A DNA stretch of 64,000 bases from Roseococcus sp. SYP-B2431. Its GTDB lineage: Bacteria; Pseudomonadota; Alphaproteobacteria; Acetobacterales; Acetobacteraceae. The translations under genes and the position numbers were made by a program. The notes beneath the pieces are model-generated. The model saw nothing but the letters and a program-made list of their open reading frames with translations. It did not search any database and was not told the DNA's origin. The stretch lies in the NCBI RefSeq assembly GCF_004336745.1, contig NZ_SJXD01000011.1:1054001-1118000 (forward strand), read 5' to 3'. Shown here piece by piece: positions 17,377 to 25,357 of the stretch (positions within the stretch are counted from its first letter, which is position 1; the number at the start of each line of letters is the position of its first letter).

Positions 17377-18579
17377 CTAGGCTTCGACCCGAGGGGCCGG
17401 GCGCACCAGCAGGATTCCGACCAGCAGGGCCGGCGCGCCGCAGAGCACGAAGCCCAGCCCATGGCTGCCGGTCAGGTACAGCAGCACCGAATAGACCAGC
17501 GGCAGGAGCAGCCCGCCGAGCTGGCCGAAGGAGAGCACCCCGCCGGTCGCCATGCCGCGCATCCCCGGCGGGGCGAGGCGCGCCGCCTCCGCCAGGAGGA
17601 CGCCGTGCCAGGACATGGCGGTGGCGCTCAGGCAGGACGCCACGAAGCCGACCGCCAGCACCGGCCAGAGCGGGCCGTAGAAGCCCGTGAACAGCGCGCT
17701 GGCCGCCATGCCGAGGGCCAGGGCCCCCAGCATGGTCCGCGGCGAGACCGAGGTGCTGCCGAGCCATCCCCAGAGGATGCGGCAGGGCACGGCAACAAGC
17801 ATGGCGACGGAGAAGACCAGCCCCGCGAGGCCGAGCGTGTAGCCGAGCTCGACGAGGTAGATGATGAAGAAGGAGGTGAAGACGGTCTGCAGGCCGTTGA
17901 AGGCGAAGCAGGCCATCGACAGGTTGCGCAGCTCCATCGTGACCAGCACGGAGGTGAAGGTCGTGCGGAAGTCCGAGAGGTGGAATCGGCGGCTGGGCAC
18001 GCGGTCGGAATCGAATTCGCGGCGCGAGAACTGCAGCAGGATTGCAAAGAGGAGGCACGCCGCCGCGCCGACATTGAGCGTGACGCTCCAGCTCGTCCAT
18101 CCTGTCAGCGCGGGGCCGAAGAGGCCGGCCAGCAGCAGCCCCGCCGGCACCGCCGTCTGCTTGATGGAGAAGACCAGCGGGGCGTAGCGGGGCGGCGAGT
18201 AGCGCCCAAGCAGATGCGAGCTGGCAGGGGTCGAGATGGCGGAGCCGCCGCCGCCGATGACGGCCGAGAGGGCCAGCAGCGCGACGGCGCCCGTGGAGGC
18301 GGCCGCCAGGCCGCCGGCGAGGAGCAGCAGCGCCACCTGGCTCATCCGCAAGGCGCCGTAGCGGATGATGAAGCTGCCGCAGCCCAGCTGGAAGATCAGC
18401 GCGGAAACCGCGATGAGGCTGACATAGACGCCGACCCAGGCGGCCTCCAGCTGGAGGTCGGCGATGATGGCGGGCGCGATGACCGTGGGCAGGCTGCGGC
18501 CCAGGGAGGCGAAGGTCTGCTGCACGAACATGGCGCCGAGTGCCAGGAGTAGAAGATCGGTCTCACGGCCCCAGCGCAT
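17377..18579 (-). CDS. MFS transporter
   Basis: The 400-residue integral membrane protein has about 12 hydrophobic segments in two groups of six, separated by a charged loop (FSRREFDSDRVPSRRFHLSD, near residue 195). This is the normal major-facilitator layout. No substrate-specific motif was recognised. The ATG at 18579 has AAGGA 8 nt upstream and starts just before the first membrane segment; the frame stays open further upstream. It lies between a TctC receptor gene and an aldo/keto reductase gene on the same strand. Confidence 0.88.
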   Translation of the reverse strand: MRWGRETDLLLLALGAMFVQQTFASLGRSLPTVIAPAIIADLQLEAAWVGVYVSLIAVSALIFQLGCGSFIIRYGALRMSQVALLLLAGGLAAASTGAVALLALSAVIGGGGSAISTPASSHLLGRYSPPRYAPLVFSIKQTAVPAGLLLAGLFGPALTGWTSWSVTLNVGAAACLLFAILLQFSRREFDSDRVPSRRFHLSDFRTTFTSVLVTMELRNLSMACFAFNGLQTVFTSFFIIYLVELGYTLGLAGLVFSVAMLVAVPCRILWGWLGSTSVSPRTMLGALALGMAASALFTGFYGPLWPVLAVGFVASCLSATAMSWHGVLLAEAARLAPPGMRGMATGGVLSFGQLGGLLLPLVYSVLLYLTGSHGLGFVLCGAPALLVGILLVRPAPRVEA

Positions 18580-18662
18580 CGGTGGTCCTTCCCGGTCAGG
18601 ATCAACATCCTCCGGGAATCGCGTTCCGGTCCAGCCTCCCGGGCGGGATATCCGGACGGCGC

Positions 18663-19634
18663 TCAGTCGATGGTGATTCGCGCGGCGCGCACGACGCCGG
18701 TCCATTTCGCGATCTCCGCGCGAAGATGGGCGGCGAGATCCTCGGAGCCGGCGGAGAAGGGCTCGAGGCCAAGCTCGGCGAAGCGGGGCTGAAGCTGCGG
18801 CAGGGCCTCGCGCGTGGCCGTCTCCAGCCGCTCCACGGCCCCGCGGGGCGTACCGGCCGGAACGAAGAGCCCGGTCCAGACTCCCATCTCGAAGCCGGGC
18901 ACGGTCTCCGCGACAGCCGGCAGCTCGGGCAGGCTCGGGAGGCGCCCCGCCGAGGTCACTCCAAGTCCCTTCAGCCGCCCTTCGCGCACATGCGGCAGGG
19001 AGGACGGCAGCGTGTCGAACATCAGGTCCACCTGCCCGGCGACCAGCGCGGAGGCGGCAGGGGCGGTGCTGCGGAAGGGCACGTGCAGCAGGTCCACGCC
19101 CGCGAGCGATTTGAAGAGCTCGCCGGCGAGATGGCTCGACGTGCCGTTGCCGCCCGAGGCGAAGGTGAGATTTCCGGGCTGGGCCTTGGCCCGGGCGATC
19201 AGCGCCGCGACGTCCGCGATGCCCTTCGAAGGGTGCGCCACGAGGATGTTGGGGCTCGTCGCAACGCCGGCCACGGGCGTGAAATCCGCCACGGGATCGT
19301 AGGGCAGCGTGCGGTATAGGCCGACATTCATCGCCTGCGTGCTGATCGTTCCCATCAGCACCGTATAGCCGTCGGCCGGGCTACGGGCCGCGGCCTCCGT
19401 GCCGATGATACCGCCCGCGCCGGCCCGGTTGTCGACGGTCACGGTCTGGCCAAGGGCGGCGGTCAGCCGCTCTGCCAGGAGACGGGCCGCGATGTCGGTG
19501 AAGCCCCCGGGCGCGAAGGCGACGATCAGGCGGATCGGCCGGCTGGGCCAGGCCTGCGCCCGCGCCTGCCCGGGCCAGGCGCCGAGCAGCGCCGTGACGG
19601 CCGTCGCGGACAGGATGTCGCGGCGCATGGACAT
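18663..19634 (-). CDS. Tripartite tricarboxylate transporter-type binding protein (TctC/Bug family)
   Basis: A 323-residue orphan periplasmic receptor. The leader MSMRRDILSATAVTALLGAW ends near QARAQ. Family blocks are RPIRLIVAFAPGGFTDIAAR, NRAGAGGIIGTEAAARSPAD, GGNGTSSHLAGELFKSLAG, HVPFRSTAPAASALVAGQVD and PELPAVAETVPGFE. The ATG at 19634 has AAGGGGGA 8 nt upstream; a second ATG two codons later is possible. It precedes the MFS gene by 83 bp on the same strand. No TctA/TctB genes are nearby. Confidence 0.92.
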   Translation of the reverse strand: MSMRRDILSATAVTALLGAWPGQARAQAWPSRPIRLIVAFAPGGFTDIAARLLAERLTAALGQTVTVDNRAGAGGIIGTEAAARSPADGYTVLMGTISTQAMNVGLYRTLPYDPVADFTPVAGVATSPNILVAHPSKGIADVAALIARAKAQPGNLTFASGGNGTSSHLAGELFKSLAGVDLLHVPFRSTAPAASALVAGQVDLMFDTLPSSLPHVREGRLKGLGVTSAGRLPSLPELPAVAETVPGFEMGVWTGLFVPAGTPRGAVERLETATREALPQLQPRFAELGLEPFSAGSEDLAAHLRAEIAKWTGVVRAARITID

Positions 19635-19816
19635 GATGACGTTCCCCCTTGCCGCGTTCCGGCACGGGAGAAGAGCACACCAACCGAGGGTCCTGGCAAG
19701 CCACCTGCCCGCTCTCCGCGCTGGCACGCCGCCGCCCCCGAGCCCAGCGTCAACCTTGGGTTGAACCGCGGCCGAACCGCTGGCATTCCAGCCGCGGGAA
19801 CGCGGAGGAGGCCTGC

Positions 19817-20389
19817 ATGTCGGACACCACGGAAAGCCCTCCGCGCCGCCGACGCAGGCGGTGGCTCGTCCGCCTGGTGTTCCTGCTGCTGCTGGCGGTA
19901 ACCGCGCTGCTCGGCCTCGACGCCGCCGGCCGCCTGCCGCCCGGCGTCCAGCGGGCCTGCGAGGATGCAGGAGTTTGCGGCCGCGACATCCTTCCCGGCG
20001 CGCCGCGCGCGACGCGGCTGGAATTTCCCATCGGCGCCGGACCCGGGGCCGGCCAGGCGACACGCGCCCTCGTGGCGGCCGAGCGCCGTGGCGACAGCTG
20101 GCTCATGACGCTGCGCATCGACGCCCTGCCCGGCGCCGCGCGCTATTCGCTGATCCAGGTCCTCGCGACGCGGGAGGGCGCGCCCCGGGGCGAGGCGGCC
20201 GTCCTCAGCTTGCACGACTCGACCGGCCATCCCACGGCGAACGGAAGATGGGAGGTGACGGTGACCGTGCCCAACGAGGTCTTCCGCAATCGCGACTGGG
20301 TCCTGCGCTACCGCGCCGACACGATCGACGCATTGGCGGTCAGCGAGGACATCGCGCCCCATATCCGGCAGGCGGGGGCGATCCGGTAG
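19817..20389 (+). CDS. Membrane-anchored hypothetical protein
   Basis: The 190-residue product has an Arg-rich start (PPRRRRRR), one membrane-spanning segment (about residues 17-35) and a soluble, probably periplasmic domain of about 150 residues. This domain is rich in beta-strand-like stretches, with two Cys close together (RACEDAGVCGRD). I do not recognise the family. The ATG at 19817 has GGAGGAGG 5 nt upstream, an unusually strong ribosome site. It is divergent from the TctC gene and lies 102 bp before the repeat-protein gene on the same strand. Confidence 0.7.
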   Translation: MSDTTESPPRRRRRRWLVRLVFLLLLAVTALLGLDAAGRLPPGVQRACEDAGVCGRDILPGAPRATRLEFPIGAGPGAGQATRALVAAERRGDSWLMTLRIDALPGAARYSLIQVLATREGAPRGEAAVLSLHDSTGHPTANGRWEVTVTVPNEVFRNRDWVLRYRADTIDALAVSEDIAPHIRQAGAIR

Positions 20390-20491
20390 GGGGGACCGCT
20401 CCCTCCGCCTGCCCCGATTTCGCCCTGGCGCCGCCGCGACTTCGTCGCAGGGTCGACGTTACCGTCCGGCAACCACATACGAGGTCCGGTC

Positions 20492-20914
20492 ATGGAACGC
20501 CTTCTGAATCGCCGCTCCCTCCTCGCGGTCCTGGGGGCTGGCATCACCCTGGCCGGCGCGCCCGCGGCCTTCGCACAGGACCACCGCTGGGAGGAGGAGC
20601 GCCGCCGCCGCGAGGAGGGCATGCGTCGCCAGCAGGAGGAGCGCCACCGTCAACACGAAGCCATGCGGCGCCAGCAGGAGGAGCGTCGCCGGCGCGAGGA
20701 GGCCATGCGCCGCCAGCAGGAAGAACGCCACCGCCGCCACGCGGAGTCGCGGCGCCGCGAGGAGGAGGCCCGCCGGCGCCACGAGGAGATGCGGCACCGA
20801 CATGCGGATCAGGAGCGCCACCGGCACGACGCCGATCGGCAGCGCGCCATCGCCGAGCAGCAGCGCCGCCATGTGGAGCTCGACCGCCGCAGGATCGAGG
20901 AGATGCGGCGCTGA
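20492..20914 (+). CDS. Exported Arg/Glu/Gln/His-rich helical repeat protein
   Basis: The 140-residue product has a Tat-like signal (LNRRSLLAVLG, cleavage near AFAQ at residue 29). The mature chain is almost entirely Arg, Glu, Gln, His and Ala, with no Gly or Pro after about residue 44. Residues 44-85 are three 14-residue repeats (consensus MRRQQEERxRxxEA). The i/i+4 spacing of opposite charges predicts a long single alpha-helix or coiled coil in the periplasm. Many His residues could bind metal. No family was recognised. A long open frame on the opposite strand arises from the repetitive codons and is not credited. Confidence 0.7.
   Translation: MERLLNRRSLLAVLGAGITLAGAPAAFAQDHRWEEERRRREEGMRRQQEERHRQHEAMRRQQEERRRREEAMRRQQEERHRRHAESRRREEEARRRHEEMRHRHADQERHRHDADRQRAIAEQQRRHVELDRRRIEEMRR
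20621..20746 (+). repeat. Three 42-bp in-frame tandem repeats
   Basis: Each unit encodes 14 residues beginning MRRQQEER, with the second half varying (HRQHEA, RRREEA, HRRHAE). The copies are similar but not identical at DNA level, so the array has been diverging under selection for charge pattern. It lies inside the helical repeat protein gene. Confidence 0.85.
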
Positions 20915-21046
20915 CCGCCGCGCTGGGCGGTGGTAGGGAACAGGCGCAAGCCTGCCCCCGTATCTTCGCCGGGTCGCGCTCCCTGAGGGAGATTGCTGAG
21001 GGCCGAACCCTGCCGCATGCTCCGTGCGACAGAGGAGAACTGGTCC

Positions 21047-21433
21047 ATGGTGAAATACGGCTTCGATCACATCCACCTGCGCACGCCCGACATCGAGGCG
21101 ACCGCCGCCTGGTACGAGCGGGTTCTCGGCGCGCAGATCATCCGCTCGATGCAGAACGGCAAGCCGCGCGTCGACATGAAGGTCGGCGGCACGGACATCT
21201 TCCTGATCGCGACGGATGCGAAGTCCGGCCCCGCGCCGGTCGCGCCCTATGCCGGCATCGACCATTTCGGCTTCATTGTGGATGACCTCGATGCGGCCTA
21301 TGCCGATCTCAAGGCCAAGGGCGTGACCTTCACGATGGAGCCCACGCAGCTCCGCCCGGAGATTCGCATCAGCTTCATCCGCGGGCCGGAAGAGGTCTCG
21401 ATCGAGATCCTGGAGCGCAAGAAGGCCGCCTGA
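21047..21433 (+). CDS. VOC-family protein (glyoxalase/dioxygenase fold)
   Basis: The 128-residue single VOC-domain product has a metal-ligand-type His at the start (GFDHIHLRTPD), a second in the middle (AGIDHFGFIVDD) and Glu near the end (VSIEILERKK). This is the pattern of glyoxalase I-like and extradiol-type enzymes. The ATG at 21047 has AGAGGAG 9 nt upstream and starts directly before the first strand. It stands alone between the repeat-protein gene and a convergent glycosyltransferase gene. The substrate is unknown. Confidence 0.82.
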   Translation: MVKYGFDHIHLRTPDIEATAAWYERVLGAQIIRSMQNGKPRVDMKVGGTDIFLIATDAKSGPAPVAPYAGIDHFGFIVDDLDAAYADLKAKGVTFTMEPTQLRPEIRISFIRGPEEVSIEILERKKAA

Positions 21434-21446
21434 CCCGGCCCGGGGC

Positions 21447-22370
21447 TCAGCTACGGGGCGGCACGCCGAGATAGGCGAGCCGCTTCAGCTCCCGCCGGCT
21501 ATGGGTGATCGCCTCCAGGATCAGCCCCACGGCGAAGGCCAGCAGCGCCGAGAGCATCAGCGCGGCCGAGAGCACCGCCGTCGGCAGCCGCGGCACCAGG
21601 CCGGTCCGCCAGAATTCGAGGACGACCGGCAGGCCGAGCCCCAGCGAGAGCAGGACCAGCAGCAGCGCGGCCACGCCGAAGAACTCCAGCGGTCGCTCGC
21701 GGCGGACGAGCTGGCCGATCATGCGCAGGATCAGGTAGCCGTCGCGCCAGGTCTGCAGCTTGCTGGCCGAATCCTCCGGCCGCTCGCCATAGGGCGCCGC
21801 GATCTCTGCGATGGGAATGCCGAGCTCCAGCGCATGGATCATGATCTCGGTCTCGATCTCGAATCCGGTGCTCCGCGCGGGAAAGCTTTTCACGAAGCGG
21901 CGGCTGAACAGCTTGTAGCCCGAGAGCATGTCCGAGGTGTGCGTCCCGAAGACGCGGCCGACGATGCCCGTGAGCAGCCGGTTGCCGAAGCGATGCCCGG
22001 GCCGGTAGGCGCCCTGCGCGCGCTCGACCCGCGCCACGTTCACGAGGTCGTAGCCGCCCTCCAGGGCGGTCGCGACGAGGCGCGGCGCGGCCGAGGCGTC
22101 ATAGGTCGCGTCGCCATCCACCATGACGTAGAGATCGGCCTCGATGTCGGCGAACATCCGCCGGACCACGTGGCCCTTGCCCTTTCGCTCCTCGTGCCGG
22201 ACCTCGGCGCCGGCAGCGCGGGCGATCTCCGCCGTTCCGTCGGTCGAATTGTTGTCGAAGACGTGGATCGCCGCCTCCGGCAGCGCGGCGCGGAAGTCCC
22301 GCACGACCTGCGCGACCGTGGCCGCCTCGTTGTGGCAGGGCACGAGGATGGCGATGCGGGGCGCGGTCAT
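21447..22370 (-). CDS. Membrane-anchored family 2 glycosyltransferase
   Basis: The product (307 residues from this start) resembles dolichol/undecaprenyl-phosphate mannosyl- or glucosyltransferases. The GT-A fold shows IAILVPCHNEAATVAQVV, the DNNSTDGTAE block, the metal-binding region VMVDGDATYD, and the acceptor region SGYKLFSRRF. Two C-terminal hydrophobic segments (about residues 220-245 and 260-285) anchor it. Starts at 22370 and 22385 are both possible and neither has a good ribosome site; 22370 matches the usual family N-terminus. It lies just downstream of the phnM-like gene on the same strand and may only be a read-through neighbour. Confidence 0.88.
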   Translation of the reverse strand: MTAPRIAILVPCHNEAATVAQVVRDFRAALPEAAIHVFDNNSTDGTAEIARAAGAEVRHEERKGKGHVVRRMFADIEADLYVMVDGDATYDASAAPRLVATALEGGYDLVNVARVERAQGAYRPGHRFGNRLLTGIVGRVFGTHTSDMLSGYKLFSRRFVKSFPARSTGFEIETEIMIHALELGIPIAEIAAPYGERPEDSASKLQTWRDGYLILRMIGQLVRRERPLEFFGVAALLLVLLSLGLGLPVVLEFWRTGLVPRLPTAVLSAALMLSALLAFAVGLILEAITHSRRELKRLAYLGVPPRS

Positions 22371-22395
22371 GCCAAGGGGGACCATGCGGGGGTGA

Positions 22396-23535
22396 TCAGC
22401 CGATCCGTCCCGCGGCCGCCGGCGCCAGCCAGGCGAGGCTGCCGCCCACGAAGACCGCCGCCAGCGCGCCCTCGGGGGTGACCAGCGTGAGGTCGCCGCG
22501 CAGGCCCGGCGCGATGCGGCCGCGATCCTTCAGCCCCAGCGCCTCGGCTGGGTTGGTGGAGACCAGCGCCCAGGCCTGGGCCAGGTTCATCACGCCGCGC
22601 GCCGCCATGCGGAAGGGCGCGGCCAGCAAGGCGGGCCAGTGGTAGTCGCTGGCGAGCACGGTCACGAGGCCGCGCTCGGCGAGCGGCGCCGCGCTGGCCC
22701 AGCCGAGATGGCTGCCGCCGCGCACCACGTTGGGCGAGCCCATCACCACGGCCTCGCCGGCGGCGCGCGCATTTTCCGCGACGGGCTCGGTGATCGGGAA
22801 TTCGCAGATGCTCGCCCCGAGCTCCCGGAACAGCGCGCGATCCTGCGGATTCGCATCGTCATGGCTGAGCATCGGAATGCCCGCCGCGCGCGCCGCCCCG
22901 GCCATGCGGATGCGCGAGGCGGGCACCTCGTCGCGCTGTGCGGCCGCCGCCTCGGCGAGCGCCAGGAACTCCGCCTCGCCCACGCCCGACCGGCCGGCGT
23001 ATTTGCCCAGCTCCTTCGGATTTCCGAGCTTCCTGCGGATGCCGGGCGTGTGGTCGTTGAAGCCGAGGAGATGGATCTCGCCGGCCTTCATGGCGGCGAG
23101 CGCGGCCGGCTCCGCGGCCAAGTTGTCGGCCTCGAAGCGCAGATGGACGCGCATGTCGGGGCCCGGCGGCGGGTCGCGCAGCGCGCCGAGCGTCGCTTCG
23201 AAGGCTTGCAGGGAACGAAGCCCCGGCTCCCAGGAGAGCGTCACGCCGAGATAGGCCGTGGTGATGCCCGAGGCGAGCAGCTGCGCCGCGGCGTCGCGCA
23301 TGGCGAAATCGGCGGCGAAATCCACGTTGGGGCGCGGCTGCAGCGCGCGCTCATGCGCGTCGCCATGGATGTCGACGAGGCCGGGCATGACCATCAGCCC
23401 CTCGGCATCGAAGCGGCGATCCGCGCCGTTATTCCCCCCTTGGCCCTCCGCGATCCGGCCATCCGCCAGCGTGACCTCTCCGGCCGCCAGCGCGCCCTCG
23501 CGCAGGACGTGACCGCCCGCAATGCTCCACGACAT
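22396..23535 (-). CDS. Divergent PhnM-type amidohydrolase (PhnM paralogue next to phnF)
   Basis: The 379-residue amidohydrolase-superfamily product is homologous to PhnM, which removes pyrophosphate from ribose 1-phosphonate 5-triphosphate. Expected blocks are present but altered against the second copy at 28788: metal motif VDIHGDAHE instead of [17 protein letters not shown] for HLRCEL, GFNDHTPGIRRK for [18 protein letters not shown] for SHDDEE, GGSHLGWAS for [14 protein letters not shown] is kept. It starts 2 bp after the phnF stop, so it is co-transcribed with phnF and divergent from the C-P lyase genes. It may act on a different phosphonate intermediate or be a subclass specific to this lineage. 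Confidence 0.85.
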   Translation of the reverse strand: MSWSIAGGHVLREGALAAGEVTLADGRIAEGQGGNNGADRRFDAEGLMVMPGLVDIHGDAHERALQPRPNVDFAADFAMRDAAAQLLASGITTAYLGVTLSWEPGLRSLQAFEATLGALRDPPPGPDMRVHLRFEADNLAAEPAALAAMKAGEIHLLGFNDHTPGIRRKLGNPKELGKYAGRSGVGEAEFLALAEAAAAQRDEVPASRIRMAGAARAAGIPMLSHDDANPQDRALFRELGASICEFPITEPVAENARAAGEAVVMGSPNVVRGGSHLGWASAAPLAERGLVTVLASDYHWPALLAAPFRMAARGVMNLAQAWALVSTNPAEALGLKDRGRIAPGLRGDLTLVTPEGALAAVFVGGSLAWLAPAAAGRIG

Positions 23536-23537
23536 GC

Positions 23538-24326
23538 TCAGGACTCCACCACCAGCTGCGCGCGGCCGGCGGCGTAGCGCGTCAGCGTGGCATCCACCGG
23601 CCTCCCCTCGGCATCGACATTGACCGACTCGTTGATCAGGACCGGGCGGGAGCGGGATTGCTGCAAGGCTTCGGCCTCCTCCGCCGTGGGCATGCGGGCG
23701 GTGATGCGGGTGATGCGGCGGCGGTAGTCCGGCACGCCGGATTCCGCCAGCGCGCGGGTGATGGAAGGATCCTCGCGCAGCAGGGCCATGATCCGCGGAA
23801 AACGCTGGGCGGGGAAGTGGTGCGCGCCCAGCGCCACGGGCCGCCCGTCGGCCATGGCGAGACGCTCGGCCATCAGGACGAGGCGGCCCGGGCGGATCTC
23901 CAGCAGCTCGGCGATGCGGGCGTCGGCCGGGATCTCGGCGAGGCGCAGCAGGCGCCCGGCCGGCTCACGGTTCTGGCTGCGGATGATTTCGCTGAAGCGC
24001 GTGCGGGGGCCGAGCGGATAGTCCAGCACATCCTCGGCCACGAAGCTGCCGCGGCCCTGCTCGACGCGGACCATGCCGCGGCCCTCCAGCTCCTCCATGG
24101 CGCGGCGGATGGTGTGGCGGTTCACTCGGAAGCGGGCGGCGAGTTCCACCTCGGTGGGCAAGCGCTCGCCGGGGGCGTGCTCGCCCGCCTTGATGCCGGC
24201 CTCGATGGCCGCGCCGATCTGCCGCCAGAGGGCAATGCCTGCGCCGCGATCCAGCGCGGCCGCGGCCTGTGTCACAGAAGCTTCAACCAACTCGCTACTC
24301 CGGGGTGCCAGTTTCGACTTGACCAT
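23538..24326 (-). CDS. phnF: GntR/HutC-family repressor PhnF of the phosphonate cluster
   Basis: The 262-residue regulator has an N-terminal winged helix (about residues 30-100: PGERLPTEVELAARFRVNRH then TIRRAMEELEGRGMV and GRGSFV) and a C-terminal UTRA ligand-binding domain (about 120-255, with LVLMAERLAMADGRPVAL). This is the HutC subfamily layout of PhnF. It is divergent from phnG, with only 30 bp between start codons. That gap holds a dyad closely resembling known PhnF sites, so it probably represses both directions. The effector is unknown. Confidence 0.92.
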   Translation of the reverse strand: MVKSKLAPRSSELVEASVTQAAAALDRGAGIALWRQIGAAIEAGIKAGEHAPGERLPTEVELAARFRVNRHTIRRAMEELEGRGMVRVEQGRGSFVAEDVLDYPLGPRTRFSEIIRSQNREPAGRLLRLAEIPADARIAELLEIRPGRLVLMAERLAMADGRPVALGAHHFPAQRFPRIMALLREDPSITRALAESGVPDYRRRITRITARMPTAEEAEALQQSRSRPVLINESVNVDAEGRPVDATLTRYAAGRAQLVVES

Positions 24327-24328
24327 AC

Positions 24329-24372
24329 AGGAACGGATGTTTAGTCGTCTATACCAATGATAAACCGTTCCT
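24329..24372. promoter_or_regulatory. Putative PhnF operator: centred dyad between phnF and phnG
   Basis: The core 24345-24356 reads TCGTCTATACCA. Its reverse complement TGGTATAGACGA matches 11 of 12 positions of the mycobacterial PhnF site as I recall it (TGGTATAGACCA). The core is flanked by a perfect 8-bp inverted repeat, AGGAACGG (24329-24336) and CCGTTCCT (24365-24372). Its centre (24350.5) is exactly that of the core. The DNA here is visibly AT-richer than its surroundings. The dyad covers the first five codons of phnG and abuts the phnF start, so bound PhnF would block both promoters. Confidence 0.8.
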
Positions 24373-24791
24373 CATGGATGTCCGTCCTTGCCCGAGCCTC
24401 GGCCGAGGAGATGGAAAGCAGGCTTGCAGAGGCCCCTCCTCTGCCGGTGCATCGGGTCATACGCGGCCCGGAAGTCGGGCTCACCATGCTCCGCGGCCGC
24501 GCCGGCGGGGATGGTGCGGCCTTCAACCTCGGCGAGGCGACAGTCACGCGCTGCTCGGTGAGCCTGGCTGACGGCACGCTCGGCCATTGCTGGCGGCTCG
24601 GGCGCGACCGCCGCGCGGCGGAACTCGCCGCCTCGCTGGATGCCGCGCTCCAGCAGGAGGCCCTCCGGCCCGCTTTGGTCGAGGCGGTGATCGAGCCGCT
24701 GCGCGGCGCGCAGGCCGAGGCCGCCACCCTCACTGCCCGTCGCGCCGCCGCCACCGAGGTCCGCTTCGCGACACTGGCGGCCATGCGATGA
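24357..24791 (+). CDS. phnG: C-P lyase core complex subunit PhnG
   Basis: Part of the PhnGHIJ core complex that attaches ribose triphosphate to phosphonates and breaks the C-P bond. The 144-residue product contains the family start block WMSVLARASAEEMESRLAE and GEATVTRCSVSL, and has the usual length. The ATG at 24357 is used because E. coli PhnG also has residues before its WMSVLA block. However, no Shine-Dalgarno precedes it and the putative operator runs into the start codon, so the mRNA may be leaderless. An ATG at 24378 is the alternative. The stop overlaps phnH by ATGA. Confidence 0.92.
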   Translation: MINRSSWMSVLARASAEEMESRLAEAPPLPVHRVIRGPEVGLTMLRGRAGGDGAAFNLGEATVTRCSVSLADGTLGHCWRLGRDRRAAELAASLDAALQQEALRPALVEAVIEPLRGAQAEAATLTARRAAATEVRFATLAAMR

Positions 24792-25357
24792 GGCCCGCCT
24801 TCAACGATCCCGTCTTCGGCGCGCAGGAGAGCTTTCGGGCGCTGATGGAAGCCATGGCCCGCCCCGGCCGCATCCAGCGCTGCGACGTGCTGCCCGACCT
24901 GCCCGAAGCGCTGGCTCCTTCCGCCGCCGCCGCGCTGCTCACGCTGGCGGATGCCGAAACCGCCGTCTGGACCGATGCCACCGGCGAGGCGCGCGAATGG
25001 ATCGCCTTCCACACCGGCGCGCCACTGGTCGCCGATGCCTCGAAGGCGCAGTTCCTGCTCGCCACGGGCACCATGCCGGCGCTAGCCACGCTCGATGCCG
25101 GCTCCGACGAGACGCCGCAGGACAGCGCCACGCTGATCCTGCAATGCGAGACCCTGGCCGAGGGCGCCGGCTGGCGCCTCTCCGGCCCAGGCATCGAGCA
25201 CGAGCATCGCCTCGGCGCCGCCGGCCTGCCGGCCGACTTCACCGCCCAATGGGCCGCCAACCGCCAGGGCTTCCCCTGCGGCGTGGATCTCGTCCTTTGC
25301 GCCGGGGCGCGTCTCGCCGCCCTGCCACGCTCCACCCGCATCGAGGAGGCCGGCTGA
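24788..25357 (+). CDS. phnH: C-P lyase core complex subunit PhnH
   Basis: A 189-residue subunit of the PhnGHIJ complex. Family-typical blocks are FNDPVFGAQESFRALMEAMA and RPGRI near the N-terminus, WIAFHTGAPLV in the middle, and FPCGVDLVLC near the C-terminus, with the expected length. The ATG at 24788 overlaps the phnG stop, and its own stop overlaps the phnI start (TGATG). This tight coupling is usual for a stoichiometric complex. Confidence 0.94.
   Translation: MRPAFNDPVFGAQESFRALMEAMARPGRIQRCDVLPDLPEALAPSAAAALLTLADAETAVWTDATGEAREWIAFHTGAPLVADASKAQFLLATGTMPALATLDAGSDETPQDSATLILQCETLAEGAGWRLSGPGIEHEHRLGAAGLPADFTAQWAANRQGFPCGVDLVLCAGARLAALPRSTRIEEAG

Noticed and set aside
20459-21265. A 268-codon minus-strand frame with Leu/Ala-rich repeats opposite the helical repeat protein
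   Set aside because: Repetitive Arg/Glu/Gln codons create an open antisense frame. The plus-strand frame has a signal peptide, and the antisense frame also runs opposite the VOC gene.
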